Shown: positions 6,784 to 13,436, numbered from the stretch's first letter. The stretch: DNA of 13,704 nt from Candidatus Nitrosopolaris nunavutensis (GCA_002501855.1 DAOM01000255.1:1-13704); one strand, 5' to 3'. A program made the numbers and translations. Notes: generated by a model not told the origin, from the letters alone.

Positions 6784-6960
6784 TTGACAACTCCGGAAAA
6801 GCGTTTCTGCGATAGATGTATGATAAGGACGATACATGATGTTATTGAGGAAGAGGAGGTAGTTTATACGTACAAGCGTAAGAGGCTCTACCGTTGTAAA
6901 ACGTGTGGACGTACGAGTTTCAAAAGAGGATTGAGACCTAGTGCTGAATCCGTTTATTGA
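6784..6960 (+). CDS. Small zinc-ribbon protein (58 aa)
   Basis: TTG at 6784 to TGA at 6958-6960 encodes 58 residues with two CxxC knuckles: FCDRC (Cys9, Cys12) and RCKTCGR (Cys38, Cys41). This is the classic two-knuckle zinc ribbon. An acidic helix (VIEEEEVV, 20-27) and a basic stretch YKRKRLYRCK (30-39) lie between them, and the tail is basic. Such folds bind nucleic acid or protein partners; the exact role is unknown. An in-frame stop at 6778-6780 sets the upstream limit, leaving TTG 6784 as the only start that keeps both knuckles. The methyltransferase gene begins 18 bases later, so the two are very likely co-transcribed. The four ordered cysteines make a chance frame unlikely. Confidence 0.75.
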   Translation: MTTPEKRFCDRCMIRTIHDVIEEEEVVYTYKRKRLYRCKTCGRTSFKRGLRPSAESVY

Positions 6961-6978
6961 ATAGGTGAAGTTTCTGAA

Positions 6979-7803
6979 ATGAGCTGTTCAGTCACACACG
7001 GTATTGTAAAATTGAAAAATGAATTTATCAAACATCACGCTACCCGAAGCATTGTCAGAGAGGTAATACCGTTGTCGTATTCTACACTAATACCGATGGC
7101 TGAACAAGCGTTATTGCGTATAAACGATTTTGTGAACTGCAACCCCATCTATGTTGAATCCGAGGATATACATGTATTTGATATACCGTGTAGAGCTTAC
7201 CTCGGTGATATCAACGATTACTGGTTGGATACGAAAAAATATGATGCAAATTACCAGCCCTTTTACCCCACGTGGATGCTATCTGCCTACGCTTTAGCAT
7301 TAGAAGCCAAATTATTAGGCTTCAAAGATATTGTTGATATAGGGTCTGGGGACGGTAGAATTGCATACTGTGGCAAGTTATTAGGGCTTAGGTCGGTCGG
7401 GATAGAAATTGATAGCAAACTTACAAGCCTCCAGCATGAAATTTCTGCTTTAACTGACGTTGAATACGAGATACATCAAGGCGATGCCACGAAATTTGCA
7501 TACGATTCGCTTCATCTTTCAAGACCTATGTTCTTTATTTCGGGATTGCCGGAATGGGGTGACATGCTTGCAAGCTTTGCGATTCCCCGTATCATGGAAA
7601 TATCTGAGCTAAGAGAATGTGCCGGATTCAATTTTATGGGAAGCCACATAATGAAAAAATATTCGAGAGATAAGACCGGATGGGGATGGGGTAAAATTAT
7701 CGAAATGTATGACCTCAAGATAAAAAAATGTATTACTTTACCTACTTGTTGGACTAACGACCAGACGTTTGATACTGCTTACGTATTCACAACCACTCAA
7801 TAA
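6979..7803 (+). CDS. SAM-dependent methyltransferase, class I fold, target unknown
   Basis: The 274-aa protein has a class I methyltransferase core: motif I VDIGSGDGR (119-127), the following acidic strand end GIEID (141-145) that would contact the SAM ribose, and IHQGDATKF (165-173) as motif II/III. The motif IV position reads ISGLPEWG (187-194), with no (D/N)PP(Y/F). The first 115 residues form an extra domain that I do not recognise, and the last 60 include the tract GWGWGK. The start is ATG 6979, with AGGTGAAG at 6963-6970 as a plausible ribosome binding site. It sits directly after the zinc-ribbon gene, suggesting that the ribbon protein helps it bind its substrate, which could be RNA, protein or a small molecule. 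No membrane segments. Confidence 0.8.
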   Translation: MSCSVTHGIVKLKNEFIKHHATRSIVREVIPLSYSTLIPMAEQALLRINDFVNCNPIYVESEDIHVFDIPCRAYLGDINDYWLDTKKYDANYQPFYPTWMLSAYALALEAKLLGFKDIVDIGSGDGRIAYCGKLLGLRSVGIEIDSKLTSLQHEISALTDVEYEIHQGDATKFAYDSLHLSRPMFFISGLPEWGDMLASFAIPRIMEISELRECAGFNFMGSHIMKKYSRDKTGWGWGKIIEMYDLKIKKCITLPTCWTNDQTFDTAYVFTTTQ

Positions 7804-7857
7804 ATGGTTAGGGTGCAGCATACTTTTTTTCTTGCGATATCTGTTATAGGTGTGTAG

Positions 7858-8454
7858 GTGAGTGCTTGGTCTAAAGGACTTTTGTGCATCATGCAAAGGT
7901 ACATTATTCATTTGGAAAATGTGAAATATATCTCAAGAGAGGCCAATTGGCTACTCAAGACAGCTCGGAGCCTGGTATCCGATATTGGAGTCATTGTACG
8001 AGATACTCGTGTTGCAAGCAGACATGTCGAGTTTGACACAAGCGTTCCTGAAAACATCAGTATGGAAGAGGTTCTCCGAAGATTTGCCACAATTTCGCCA
8101 ATATCTGAATATGAACATTTAGTGGAAAAACGAATGGGAAAGCATGAAGCAATCCTCAAAGCAAAGGATTTATTCAATGATGAAAAGTATTGGGGGGCTC
8201 ACGAAGCTCTTGAATCTGTCTGGAAAAACACTCATCATGAGGAAAGGGACCTGCTGAATGGAATCATTTTGATTGCTGCTGCATTCGTTCATTACCAAAA
8301 AGATGAATATAGCATTTGCATTGCCATACTGAGCAGAGCGATGGAGAAGCTATCACAAGCTAAGGGATTATACTTCGAAATGGACTTGGACGAAATAAAA
8401 AAAAGGGTGTTACGAATAATTGAAACAGGAAAGATAGAGAGGTTTACAATTTAG
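7858..8454 (+). CDS. DUF309 domain protein with an extra N-terminal domain
   Basis: The C-terminal half carries the DUF309 signature: AKDLFNDEKYWGAHEALESV (102-121), HHEERDLLNGIILIAAAFVH (126-145), then a helix with regularly spaced hydrophobics. DUF309 is an all-helical domain of unknown biochemical function found in bacteria and archaea, usually in proteins of 100-150 aa. Here about 95 residues precede it, with mixed strand/helix character (YIIHLENVKYISREANWLL, then SDIGVIVRDTRVASRHVEFD), which look like a separate small domain. The GTG at 7858 is the longest start; ATG at 7891 (residue 12, MQRYIIHLEN) matches the start of the first predicted strand and may be the true one. The gene lies 54 bases after the methyltransferase and could belong to the same transcript. 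Confidence 0.8.
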   Translation: MSAWSKGLLCIMQRYIIHLENVKYISREANWLLKTARSLVSDIGVIVRDTRVASRHVEFDTSVPENISMEEVLRRFATISPISEYEHLVEKRMGKHEAILKAKDLFNDEKYWGAHEALESVWKNTHHEERDLLNGIILIAAAFVHYQKDEYSICIAILSRAMEKLSQAKGLYFEMDLDEIKKRVLRIIETGKIERFTI

Positions 8455-8705
8455 AGCGTTTTTGCATCTCGATACATAGCTTATTGATTACAGGCGCTAA
8501 ATTGCGCTCACCATTACTCGATTAACAATTGCCGGGACGGTACCTGTCTAGGCAGAACATTAATCTATTTGATTGGTGGAATACTTATAATTCGTACAAA
8601 GGCGGAAAAACTCGTTACCCACACAACCTCCCTGGACCTTCATTTTGTGTGGACAACGCTCAAAAAATTTAAACTGGTATCTTCCGTAGTATACAAGAAT
8701 TCGAA
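8455..8705 (+). promoter_or_regulatory. Leader/promoter region of the creatininase-family gene with an inverted repeat
   Basis: Two TATA-like sites are visible: ACTTATAATTC at 8583-8593 and AAAAAATTTAAAC at 8662-8674. Between them an 8-bp perfect inverted repeat, CCACACAA (8619-8626) and TTGTGTGG (8645-8652), encloses 18 bases. The downstream TATA fits a short leader before GTG 8706. The upstream one would start RNA near 8613, just before the hairpin. The region could therefore be a structured leader or an operator. Confidence 0.4.
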
Positions 8706-9473
8706 GTGATCAATGGATTCCCTCGTATACTAGAAGAGATGAACGCAATCCAATTAAGAAAAAATCTAAATAGTAAGACAGTAGCTATGCTCGTTTTTGG
8801 TGCATGTGAGAATCATGGTGACCACATGCCTTTTGGCTCTGACTTTTTTGTTCCTATGGAATTGGCGAAACGTGTTGCGGCCCGAGCAGGGAATGTGTTG
8901 GTGCTACCTGCTTTTCCCTACGGAGTTAGCTCACATCACAGCGACTTTCAGATGACGATAACGTTGGAGCCAAGTACAATGATTATGGCGATTGAAGACA
9001 TATGTTCAAGTCTTATCAAAAACGGCATTAACAGAATACTCATAATAAATGGACACGACGGCAATATCGCACCTATAGAATCGTCTGCAAGAACTATTAA
9101 AGATAGATATCCTAACGTAGTGATAGCGTGCCTTGAGGCATGGTGGATCCTTGTGGGGAAGACCAAAAATCTATTTGGCGAATGGGCTGGATTCGGTCAC
9201 GGCGGAGAGGCTGAGACTTCGGTTATGTTATCAGTCCGGCCCGATCTGGTAGACATGAAGTACGCGCCCAAGAAAACGATTCCTAAGCTACCACGGAACG
9301 TAAGGATATACTGGAGATTCAGCGAGCTAACTAAGACTGGGGCTACAGGTGCCCCGCGGCATGCGAGCCGGTCAAAGGGTGACAAAACTCTACATATACT
9401 TGAACGCCTGTTACTTGGATTTATCAGTGATATGGAAAAAAATAATTGGAAATACGGGCTTGCTCTCAAATAA
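8706..9473 (+). CDS. Creatininase-superfamily metal-dependent amidohydrolase (possible ArfB-type formamide hydrolase)
   Basis: The family hydrolyses amide bonds using a two-metal centre. The 255-aa product has the order and spacing of the conserved blocks: VFGACENHGDHMPFGSD (30-46) with candidate metal ligands Glu35, His37 and Asp46; LPAFPYGVSSHHSDF (67-81); ILIINGHDGN (111-120) with His117; and GHGGEAETS (164-172) with Glu168/Glu170. It lacks a signal peptide. In archaea, members such as ArfB hydrolyse the formamide of a GTP-derived pyrimidine early in riboflavin and F420 synthesis. Since this lineage makes F420, that assignment is attractive but unproven. Creatinine hydrolysis itself is unlikely here. 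The start is GTG 8706, fitting the TATA at 8662-8674; ATG 8739 is the alternative. The gene is apparently transcribed alone. Confidence 0.88.
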   Translation: MINGFPRILEEMNAIQLRKNLNSKTVAMLVFGACENHGDHMPFGSDFFVPMELAKRVAARAGNVLVLPAFPYGVSSHHSDFQMTITLEPSTMIMAIEDICSSLIKNGINRILIINGHDGNIAPIESSARTIKDRYPNVVIACLEAWWILVGKTKNLFGEWAGFGHGGEAETSVMLSVRPDLVDMKYAPKKTIPKLPRNVRIYWRFSELTKTGATGAPRHASRSKGDKTLHILERLLLGFISDMEKNNWKYGLALK

Positions 9474-9494
9474 CATTTAACAAGGACCTGAAGA

Positions 9495-9534
9495 CTAGTT
9501 CCATTAAGTTACATCAGTCTCCTTGATGAACTAG
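9495..9534. repeat. Inverted repeat downstream of the creatininase-family gene
   Basis: CTAGTTC (9495-9501) and GAACTAG (9528-9534) are perfect 7-bp arms. A second pair, CATCA/TGATG (9512-9516 with 9524-9528), lies inside and shares the last base. It lies 21 bases after the gene's stop. It lacks the T-run of an archaeal terminator, so a transcript-end stabilising hairpin is one possible reading. Confidence 0.35.
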
Positions 9535-9547
9535 AAGAAGCGTTGTC

Positions 9548-9560
9548 AATATTTAAATTG
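9548..9560 (+). promoter_or_regulatory. TATA box of the tRNA-Arg gene
   Basis: AATATTTAAATTG ends 23 bases before the first tRNA base at 9584, matching the archaeal spacing for transcription starting at or just before the mature 5' end. Confidence 0.65.
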
Positions 9561-9583
9561 TAGGACCGGAAGTTGAAAAAATG

Positions 9584-9693
9584 GGGCTCGTAGCGCAGAC
9601 CGTTCAATTCGGTAAACATGATAACGGGCGTACAATGGATAGCGCGGACGCCTCCTAAGCGTCAGGTCGAGGGTTCAAATCCCTCCGAGCCCG
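9584..9693 (+). tRNA. tRNA-Arg (anticodon CCT) with a D-loop intron
   Basis: All four arms can be folded. The acceptor is GGGCTCG (9584-9590) with CGAGCCC (9686-9692) and discriminator G at 9693. The D stem is GCGC (9593-9596) with GCGC (9642-9645). The anticodon stem is GACGC (9647-9651) with GCGTC (9659-9663) around loop CTCCTAA, giving anticodon CCT (9654-9656) for AGG arginine codons. The T stem is GAGGG/CCCTC around TTCAAAT. The D-loop spans 45 bases instead of about 8-11, so an insertion of roughly 34 bases lies there. CCA is not encoded. A matching TATA box lies upstream and a recombinase remnant begins 51 bases downstream. Confidence 0.93.
9599..9632 (+). other. Predicted non-canonical intron in the tRNA-Arg D-loop (boundaries approximate)
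   Basis: Removing about 34 bases leaves a normal D-loop ending AATGGATA. A 5-bp pairing of CCGTT (9600-9604) with AATGG (9634-9638) would bring both junctions together, with the 3-base AGA (9597-9599) on the 5' side as one bulge and TAC (9631-9633) as the other. This gives a relaxed bulge-helix-bulge substrate for the archaeal splicing endonuclease. The inner helix is poor, so the exact cut sites could shift by a base or two. Confidence 0.6.
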
Positions 9694-9744
9694 CGTCAAT
9701 CTTGTCCATTTATCTAGGCCCATTTTGTATTATTACAATGAAAC

Positions 9745-10236
9745 ATGTTATCCACTCCTATCGCTGAGGATCCAATGGCCGTTTTTCTATATGCATTGAA
9801 GTCTCCAGAATCAAAAAGGCAGTATCCGAAACGGTTCAAGATGTTTCTTGATTTCCTGGGTTTTGGCGGCGTCTTGCAAGAGCAAGTGAATAAATTCCGA
9901 AGGAATGCAAAAGGAAATCCGGAATGGATTCAGAATAGTCTGATTCAATTCATATCTTATCAGAATGACAGGGCAAAACGTGGCGAGATATCAATATCCA
10001 CAATACAAAATTACTATAGAGCTACGAAGCTATTTTGCGAAATGAACGATATTGTCTTAGGCTGGAAAAAAATCGCTCGTGGTATGGGCCGGGTAAGAAA
10101 GTCCGCGAATGATAGAGCACCGACTTTTGAAGAAATACAGCATCTCATTGAATATCCTGATAGACGTATAAAGTCGATTGTATATACTATGGTTTCTTCA
10201 GGAATAAGAACAGGAGCATGGGATTATTTACAATAG
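9745..10236 (+). pseudogene. Tyrosine recombinase (integrase), N-terminal remnant
   Basis: The 163-residue frame contains a helical core-binding (SAM-like) domain (about residues 15-125: SKRQYPKRFKMFLDFLGF, then NSLIQFISYQND, then TIQNYYRATKLFCEMNDIVL) and the beginning of the catalytic domain, RAPTFEEIQHLIEYPDRRIK through MVSSGIRTGAWDYLQ. Arg155 in that last block corresponds to the first catalytic Arg. The stop TAG follows at once, so the catalytic Lys, HxxR, His/Trp and Tyr are missing. The codon after DYLQ is TAG, where related recombinases as I recall them carry Trp (TGG), and the bases beyond still read YHILIDKK in the same frame before further stops. Nonsense mutation plus decay is therefore likely. 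It begins 51 bases after the tRNA-Arg 3' end, in the same orientation, as in tRNA-targeted integrative elements. Confidence 0.8.
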
Positions 10237-10320
10237 TACCACATACTTATTGACAAGAAATTAAGATTAATACTAAGAAGATGGTAGTAAGGACGTATAA
10301 TCAGTAATAAGAGAAAAAGC

Positions 10321-10336
10321 ATGTTGCTGGCAACAT
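10321..10336. repeat. Palindrome ATGTTGCTGGCAACAT
   Basis: Perfect 7-bp arms around a 2-base centre. The loop is too short for an RNA hairpin, so a protein-binding dyad is the better reading. It lies in the decayed DNA after the integrase remnant. Confidence 0.4.
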
Positions 10337-10431
10337 AGACATCTTAGTCAATGAAGATCGCCGCCACAATAACAATAATTTTATTTGTTTGTACAGATGA
10401 TAGAGCACCTATACGATTGGGCTAGGGACCG

Positions 10432-10767
10432 CTAAATTCCACTGCTGTCTGATTTCTTAATTTCTATGGTAATTTTATCGCCCACTCTTATGGCCATATC
10501 CTCGTACTCCCTCATACTGATTTTGAATGTATGGGAATCGGTCGGGGGGCCGCCTCCGCCCATGGCATTAGAAATATTTGCTATTGCATTTGGCAAATTC
10601 TTCATCATGTCCTCTGGGGAAGTAAATGCCATCATATTCGTACCAAAAGGATTTTGCGGCTTTTCGGCGCCTGGCTTGTAATCATTTGGATCAGCAAATG
10701 TGACATAAACGTAAGGGCTTCCGTCTTGAGAGGCTTCAATTCTTGAAATGACACAGTCTTTCTTCAT
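10432..10767 (-). CDS. Conserved-looking archaeal hypothetical protein (111 aa)
   Basis: I believe this family recurs in thaumarchaea but has no known function. The product has an N-terminal beta unit (DCVISRIEASQDGSPYVYVT, 4-23), a Pro/Asn/Met/Gly-rich middle (PNPFGT-type tract, SPEDMMKNLPNAI, then NAMGGGGPPTD) and a C-terminal beta unit (HTFKISMREYEDMAIRVGDK, 79-98). The pattern of a strand pair with MREYEDMAIRVGDKITIEI resembles small beta-barrel domains. No signal peptide. The start is ATG at 10765-10767, with a TATA-like AAATTATAAG on the minus strand at 10799-10808 that predicts a leader of about 5-15 bases. It is a single-gene transcript lying within otherwise decayed DNA, so it marks the limit of, or survives inside, the integration scar. 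Confidence 0.75.
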   Translation of the reverse strand: MKKDCVISRIEASQDGSPYVYVTFADPNDYKPGAEKPQNPFGTNMMAFTSPEDMMKNLPNAIANISNAMGGGGPPTDSHTFKISMREYEDMAIRVGDKITIEIKKSDSSGI

Positions 10768-10798
10768 TTACTATCGCATTATACTTTGAATGAATAGA

Positions 10799-10808
10799 CT
10801 TATAATTT
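10799..10808 (-). promoter_or_regulatory. TATA-like box of the 111-aa gene
   Basis: The minus-strand AAATTATAAG lies 32-41 bases before the ATG at 10767. Confidence 0.4.
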
Positions 10809-11215
10809 TTCCAGAATGCCCGTTTCTGATTTTAGATAGGACTTGTCCGAGCTGAATGACTTCATTCTATTCGATTTGGCGAATATAGGGATGCCGAAAG
10901 CCTTGATATATACACTGCTTAATGATAATCCGTCGTCAGATTGGCGCGGGAAAAACAATAACGCTAAACAATACTGTGTAATTAGCATTCGCTTTTTTTG
11001 TATGGATGATATATCAGTACTTGAATGGATCATACTGCATTCCCGAGGGCGTACTTCACAGGTCCCCGGCTATCTCTGTAATTCAATCAATGAAATTATT
11101 GCTTTATTTGGTGCCCTCAAATCTCTTATTATTGTGGCCTAATGCTGTAACGTGTACGTTATTGGAACACCCGAATTGGCTTGTATTCCTGTGAAATTGC
11201 GAACGAAATGTTTGA
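10809..11215. other. Gene-poor stretch with overlapping doubtful frames
   Basis: About 400 bases lie between two minus-strand genes. A plus-strand frame from TTG 10843 to 11142 (99 codons, beginning LSELNDFILFDLANIGMPKA) and a minus-strand frame at 10800-11033 (77 codons) overlap each other. Neither has a recognisable motif and both cannot easily be real. The plus-strand one has the more protein-like first half but shows no promoter. I do not call a gene here. Confidence 0.35.
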
Positions 11216-11575
11216 TTAGGTTTGCGTACCATTAGCACCAAAACATAACAGTTGACCTTCTACATGATTGACTCCTACTTTGAACGGCTCGCTTGTTGTA
11301 CCTTTCCATGTTGTATATGTTCCAGCAGGACCGAGAGGACTAACGGGTTTGTATCCGTGTTGATTCGTTTGTACTTGAACGTTACATTTTGTATGGGTTG
11401 CGTTTGATGGCATTGATGTCCCTGTTACCAGGAGAAAGGAACCTGCCGGTACTTTTTGGCCTTGGTTTGGCGTATTTATTCGCAAGATTGAGGCCATTGC
11501 TGTTGGAATCGACAAGATTGATATCGTTACTACCGTCGTTACCGTTATTGCAAATAATAGAATCGTTATTTGCAT
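11216..11575 (-). CDS. Short secreted beta-rich protein
   Basis: The 119-aa product has a signal peptide: a hydrophobic core from residue 2 to about 23, with likely cleavage after AMA-S near 28-29. It is followed by a beta-rich extracellular domain opening ILRINTPNQGQKVPAGSFLL, with TGTSMP, two Cys (64 and 111) placed to form a disulfide, and two N-glycosylation sequons (NAT at 58, NGT at 115). It resembles an Ig-like repeat found in thaumarchaeal surface proteins, where the block CxVQVQxN recurs. That comparison is from memory. It has no C-terminal membrane anchor or sorting signal, so it is either released or is a truncated first repeat of a longer protein. The start is ATG at 11573-11575 with a TATA-like AAAGATTTAT on the minus strand at 11601-11610. 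Confidence 0.75.
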   Translation of the reverse strand: MQITILLFAITVTTVVTISILSIPTAMASILRINTPNQGQKVPAGSFLLVTGTSMPSNATHTKCNVQVQTNQHGYKPVSPLGPAGTYTTWKGTTSEPFKVGVNHVEGQLLCFGANGTQT

Positions 11576-11600
11576 TATTTACTTGTTCAGCATATACTAG

Positions 11601-11610
11601 ATAAATCTTT
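11601..11610 (-). promoter_or_regulatory. TATA-like box of the secreted-protein gene
   Basis: The minus-strand AAAGATTTAT lies 26-35 bases before the ATG at 11575, predicting a nearly leaderless transcript. Confidence 0.4.
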
Positions 11611-11666
11611 ACCGCTAATTTTAACCAGAGCTATCCCGGCATTGGACACTCATTAGCTATTAGGAC

Positions 11667-11684
11667 CCAAAAAAAAGAAAAAAG
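11667..11684 (-). terminator. T-rich tract on the minus strand, possible terminator
   Basis: On the minus strand this reads as two long T-runs interrupted by a single C (complement of the A-rich run in plus orientation). Archaeal terminators are T-tracts without an obligatory hairpin, so this could end leftward transcription coming from the decayed region. It could equally be simple AT-rich filler. Confidence 0.3.
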
Positions 11685-11800
11685 ATATTGTTGTTAGTGT
11701 GCGGCGAGCCTCAATGAAGGGCTTAATTAATGACAACGGATGAGTACCATTATTCTGGCATGTTCCGCTGCTTGCGTTGCTAATTTGACCGGTGGTTTGA

Positions 11801-12352
11801 ATTATCTTTGATGATAATAATGGGATAAGAAAGCCACCTGCAGATAACGGTCTAAAATATGATGTTGATATTGCCATCATAAATGGACTATCTGTTTCTG
11901 ATTCTCTTAGTTCTGCTGACCTCAAAAGAACAATAGAAAAAACCCTGAGCGGAGTATATTTCCCAAGACCTATTATAATCACTTGAAAATGCTGGTAAGT
12001 GATAATCTCCTAAACAGAGATGATTCTGCAGGAATTGACAAGCTAGTTTTTTATTCATTAACGAGAGAAGCTACATTTCCGGCAATGACCTATTGTGCTA
12101 AAAGTACCGGGAACAATATCGAGAATAAAGCGGGCTCCCTTGTCGAGAGGACAGTGATGCTATTGTTATTATCAAGAAAGCGAGTTATGACATACTCTAA
12201 TTCGTGCTGCGATAGACTTTATGGGAGCTAGTTTAGCAGGAGTCGAATTTTTATCAAGATTAGCAATTATAAGATGTGGTACATTCTTTTTGCTAAAGCT
12301 AAATCGAACACGAAAAAGAAAAGGAAGATCAACTATCGATAACGCTACTTGA
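11801..12352 (+). pseudogene. Possible decayed gene read in several plus-strand frames
   Basis: Protein-like stretches follow one another on the plus strand but in different frames and without a start: 11801-11984 (containing KYDVDIAIINGLSVSDSL and KRTIEKTLSGVYFPRPIIIT, then a stop), 11983-12150 or so (DDSAGIDKLVFYSLTREA), a short piece near 12155-12200 (DSDAIVIIKKASYDIL), and 12210-12352 (IRAAIDFMGASLAGVEFLSR, then LAIIRCGTFF). A gene broken by frameshifts would look like this. I cannot name the family; the first piece faintly recalls the C-terminal domain of 5'-nucleotidases and the last that of nucleoside phosphorylases, neither firmly. Nothing on the minus strand of 11653-11982 is more convincing. 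Confidence 0.3.
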
Positions 12353-13388
12353 ATTCTTCTTCCAGTATCCTTGTTCTTCTGCTTATTTGGAATAATGTGT
12401 CTGTTTTCTTAATTGCCTGCTCTCTAGAACGTCCAAAGACCATCGATTGCAGCAGCAAATGATTTTCAGGGATAACCATACCTGTCTGGTCGTCTGTGTA
12501 TAAAATCTTGAGAACATCATTTTGAACTCTTAACGCTTCTTGATGGATATGTACCATGTTTGTATCACCATATTGAAAACCCAGGTTCAAAGCTTTCTTT
12601 CTTACGTCGGCAGTTCCTTTGGCGGATTTTAATATTGCCACTCCAAATTCCTTGCTGAATGCTTCAATAATAGTATCCTTAGCAGGAGCCTTTGTTTTGA
12701 ATCGGATTAACATTTGATGGAGATGCATCATCCTGGATGGGACTTTGTATGCCTCTACGAACAGGTTTGCTGCTGGCATAAAATCTTTAACATCCTCTTG
12801 ATGATGAGGAGATTCATCCCATTCGATTGAATCTCGCACCTCTTTCGAATCCTCAAGATCTGCCCATCTTCTGACGATGGTTACGTCGTACCTTTCAATT
12901 TCATCCCCAAACTTTTCAGCCAGGGGCTGCATTATTCTGCCCATACCTGACACATTACAACTACCTTGGATAACATACATTTTACCGCTGGCCTTTGCGT
13001 AATTTACCCTCGAATTATGAATCATATCCGCTACCGAGTGGGCACCGTGTCTATCTTCTCCCCCTTGAAAGATAGCTGCTTTTTTCATAGGCTCATATAG
13101 TCTCTTTTTGTTGTCGAACCCTCCGCCTTCTTTAGCCGCATCTACAACTATGTCGCTTTGCTCTACAGCTTCTTCCACAGTTCCAGATATCTCATAGTTA
13201 CTATCTCTGAATTGTTTCAGATTATGTTTGGGGACATATACATCGAATTTGCTGTCTAGCGCCTCTCTTGTCTTCTCGTCGGCGGTATATTTCGCGACGC
13301 CGAGGAATTGAATTTCTTTGTCTGCAGAGAGCATAGTCGCTAGACGACGCCCAATATTGCCATACCCATTCACAAAAACTTTAACCAA
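12345..13388 (-). CDS. gap: Glyceraldehyde-3-phosphate dehydrogenase, archaeal type II, NAD(P)-dependent
   Basis: It interconverts glyceraldehyde-3-phosphate and 1,3-bisphosphoglycerate, mainly in the gluconeogenic direction in this lineage, in the cytoplasm. The 347-aa protein starts with the Rossmann motif VKVFVNGYGNIGRRLA (2-17), followed by DIVVDAAKEGGG (79-90), FQGGEDRHGAH (107-117), the catalytic block GSCNVSGMGR with Cys144 (142-151), and SPHHQEDV with the catalytic-base His in the 195-196 pair. Length and motifs match archaeal, not bacterial, GAPDH. The start is TTG at 13386-13388, with an in-frame stop nine bases upstream and no better start. A strong TATA box lies about 50 bases upstream. 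It is divergent from the trpG-like gene across a 269-base gap. Confidence 0.96.
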   Translation of the reverse strand: MVKVFVNGYGNIGRRLATMLSADKEIQFLGVAKYTADEKTREALDSKFDVYVPKHNLKQFRDSNYEISGTVEEAVEQSDIVVDAAKEGGGFDNKKRLYEPMKKAAIFQGGEDRHGAHSVADMIHNSRVNYAKASGKMYVIQGSCNVSGMGRIMQPLAEKFGDEIERYDVTIVRRWADLEDSKEVRDSIEWDESPHHQEDVKDFMPAANLFVEAYKVPSRMMHLHQMLIRFKTKAPAKDTIIEAFSKEFGVAILKSAKGTADVRKKALNLGFQYGDTNMVHIHQEALRVQNDVLKILYTDDQTGMVIPENHLLLQSMVFGRSREQAIKKTDTLFQISRRTRILEEEFK

Positions 13389-13436
13389 TCTACTTCACTA
13401 ACAGCTAATTTTTCAGATGAATGTGGTTTTCAACAT

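Noticed and set aside
10800..11033. 77-aa minus-strand frame opposite a 99-codon plus-strand frame
   Set aside because: No recognisable motif, and it mutually overlaps the plus-strand frame over most of its length; neither can be preferred with confidence.
11653..11982. 109-aa minus-strand frame
   Set aside because: GTG start with no promoter, a low-complexity poly-Phe end produced by an A-run, and a more protein-like reading on the other strand.
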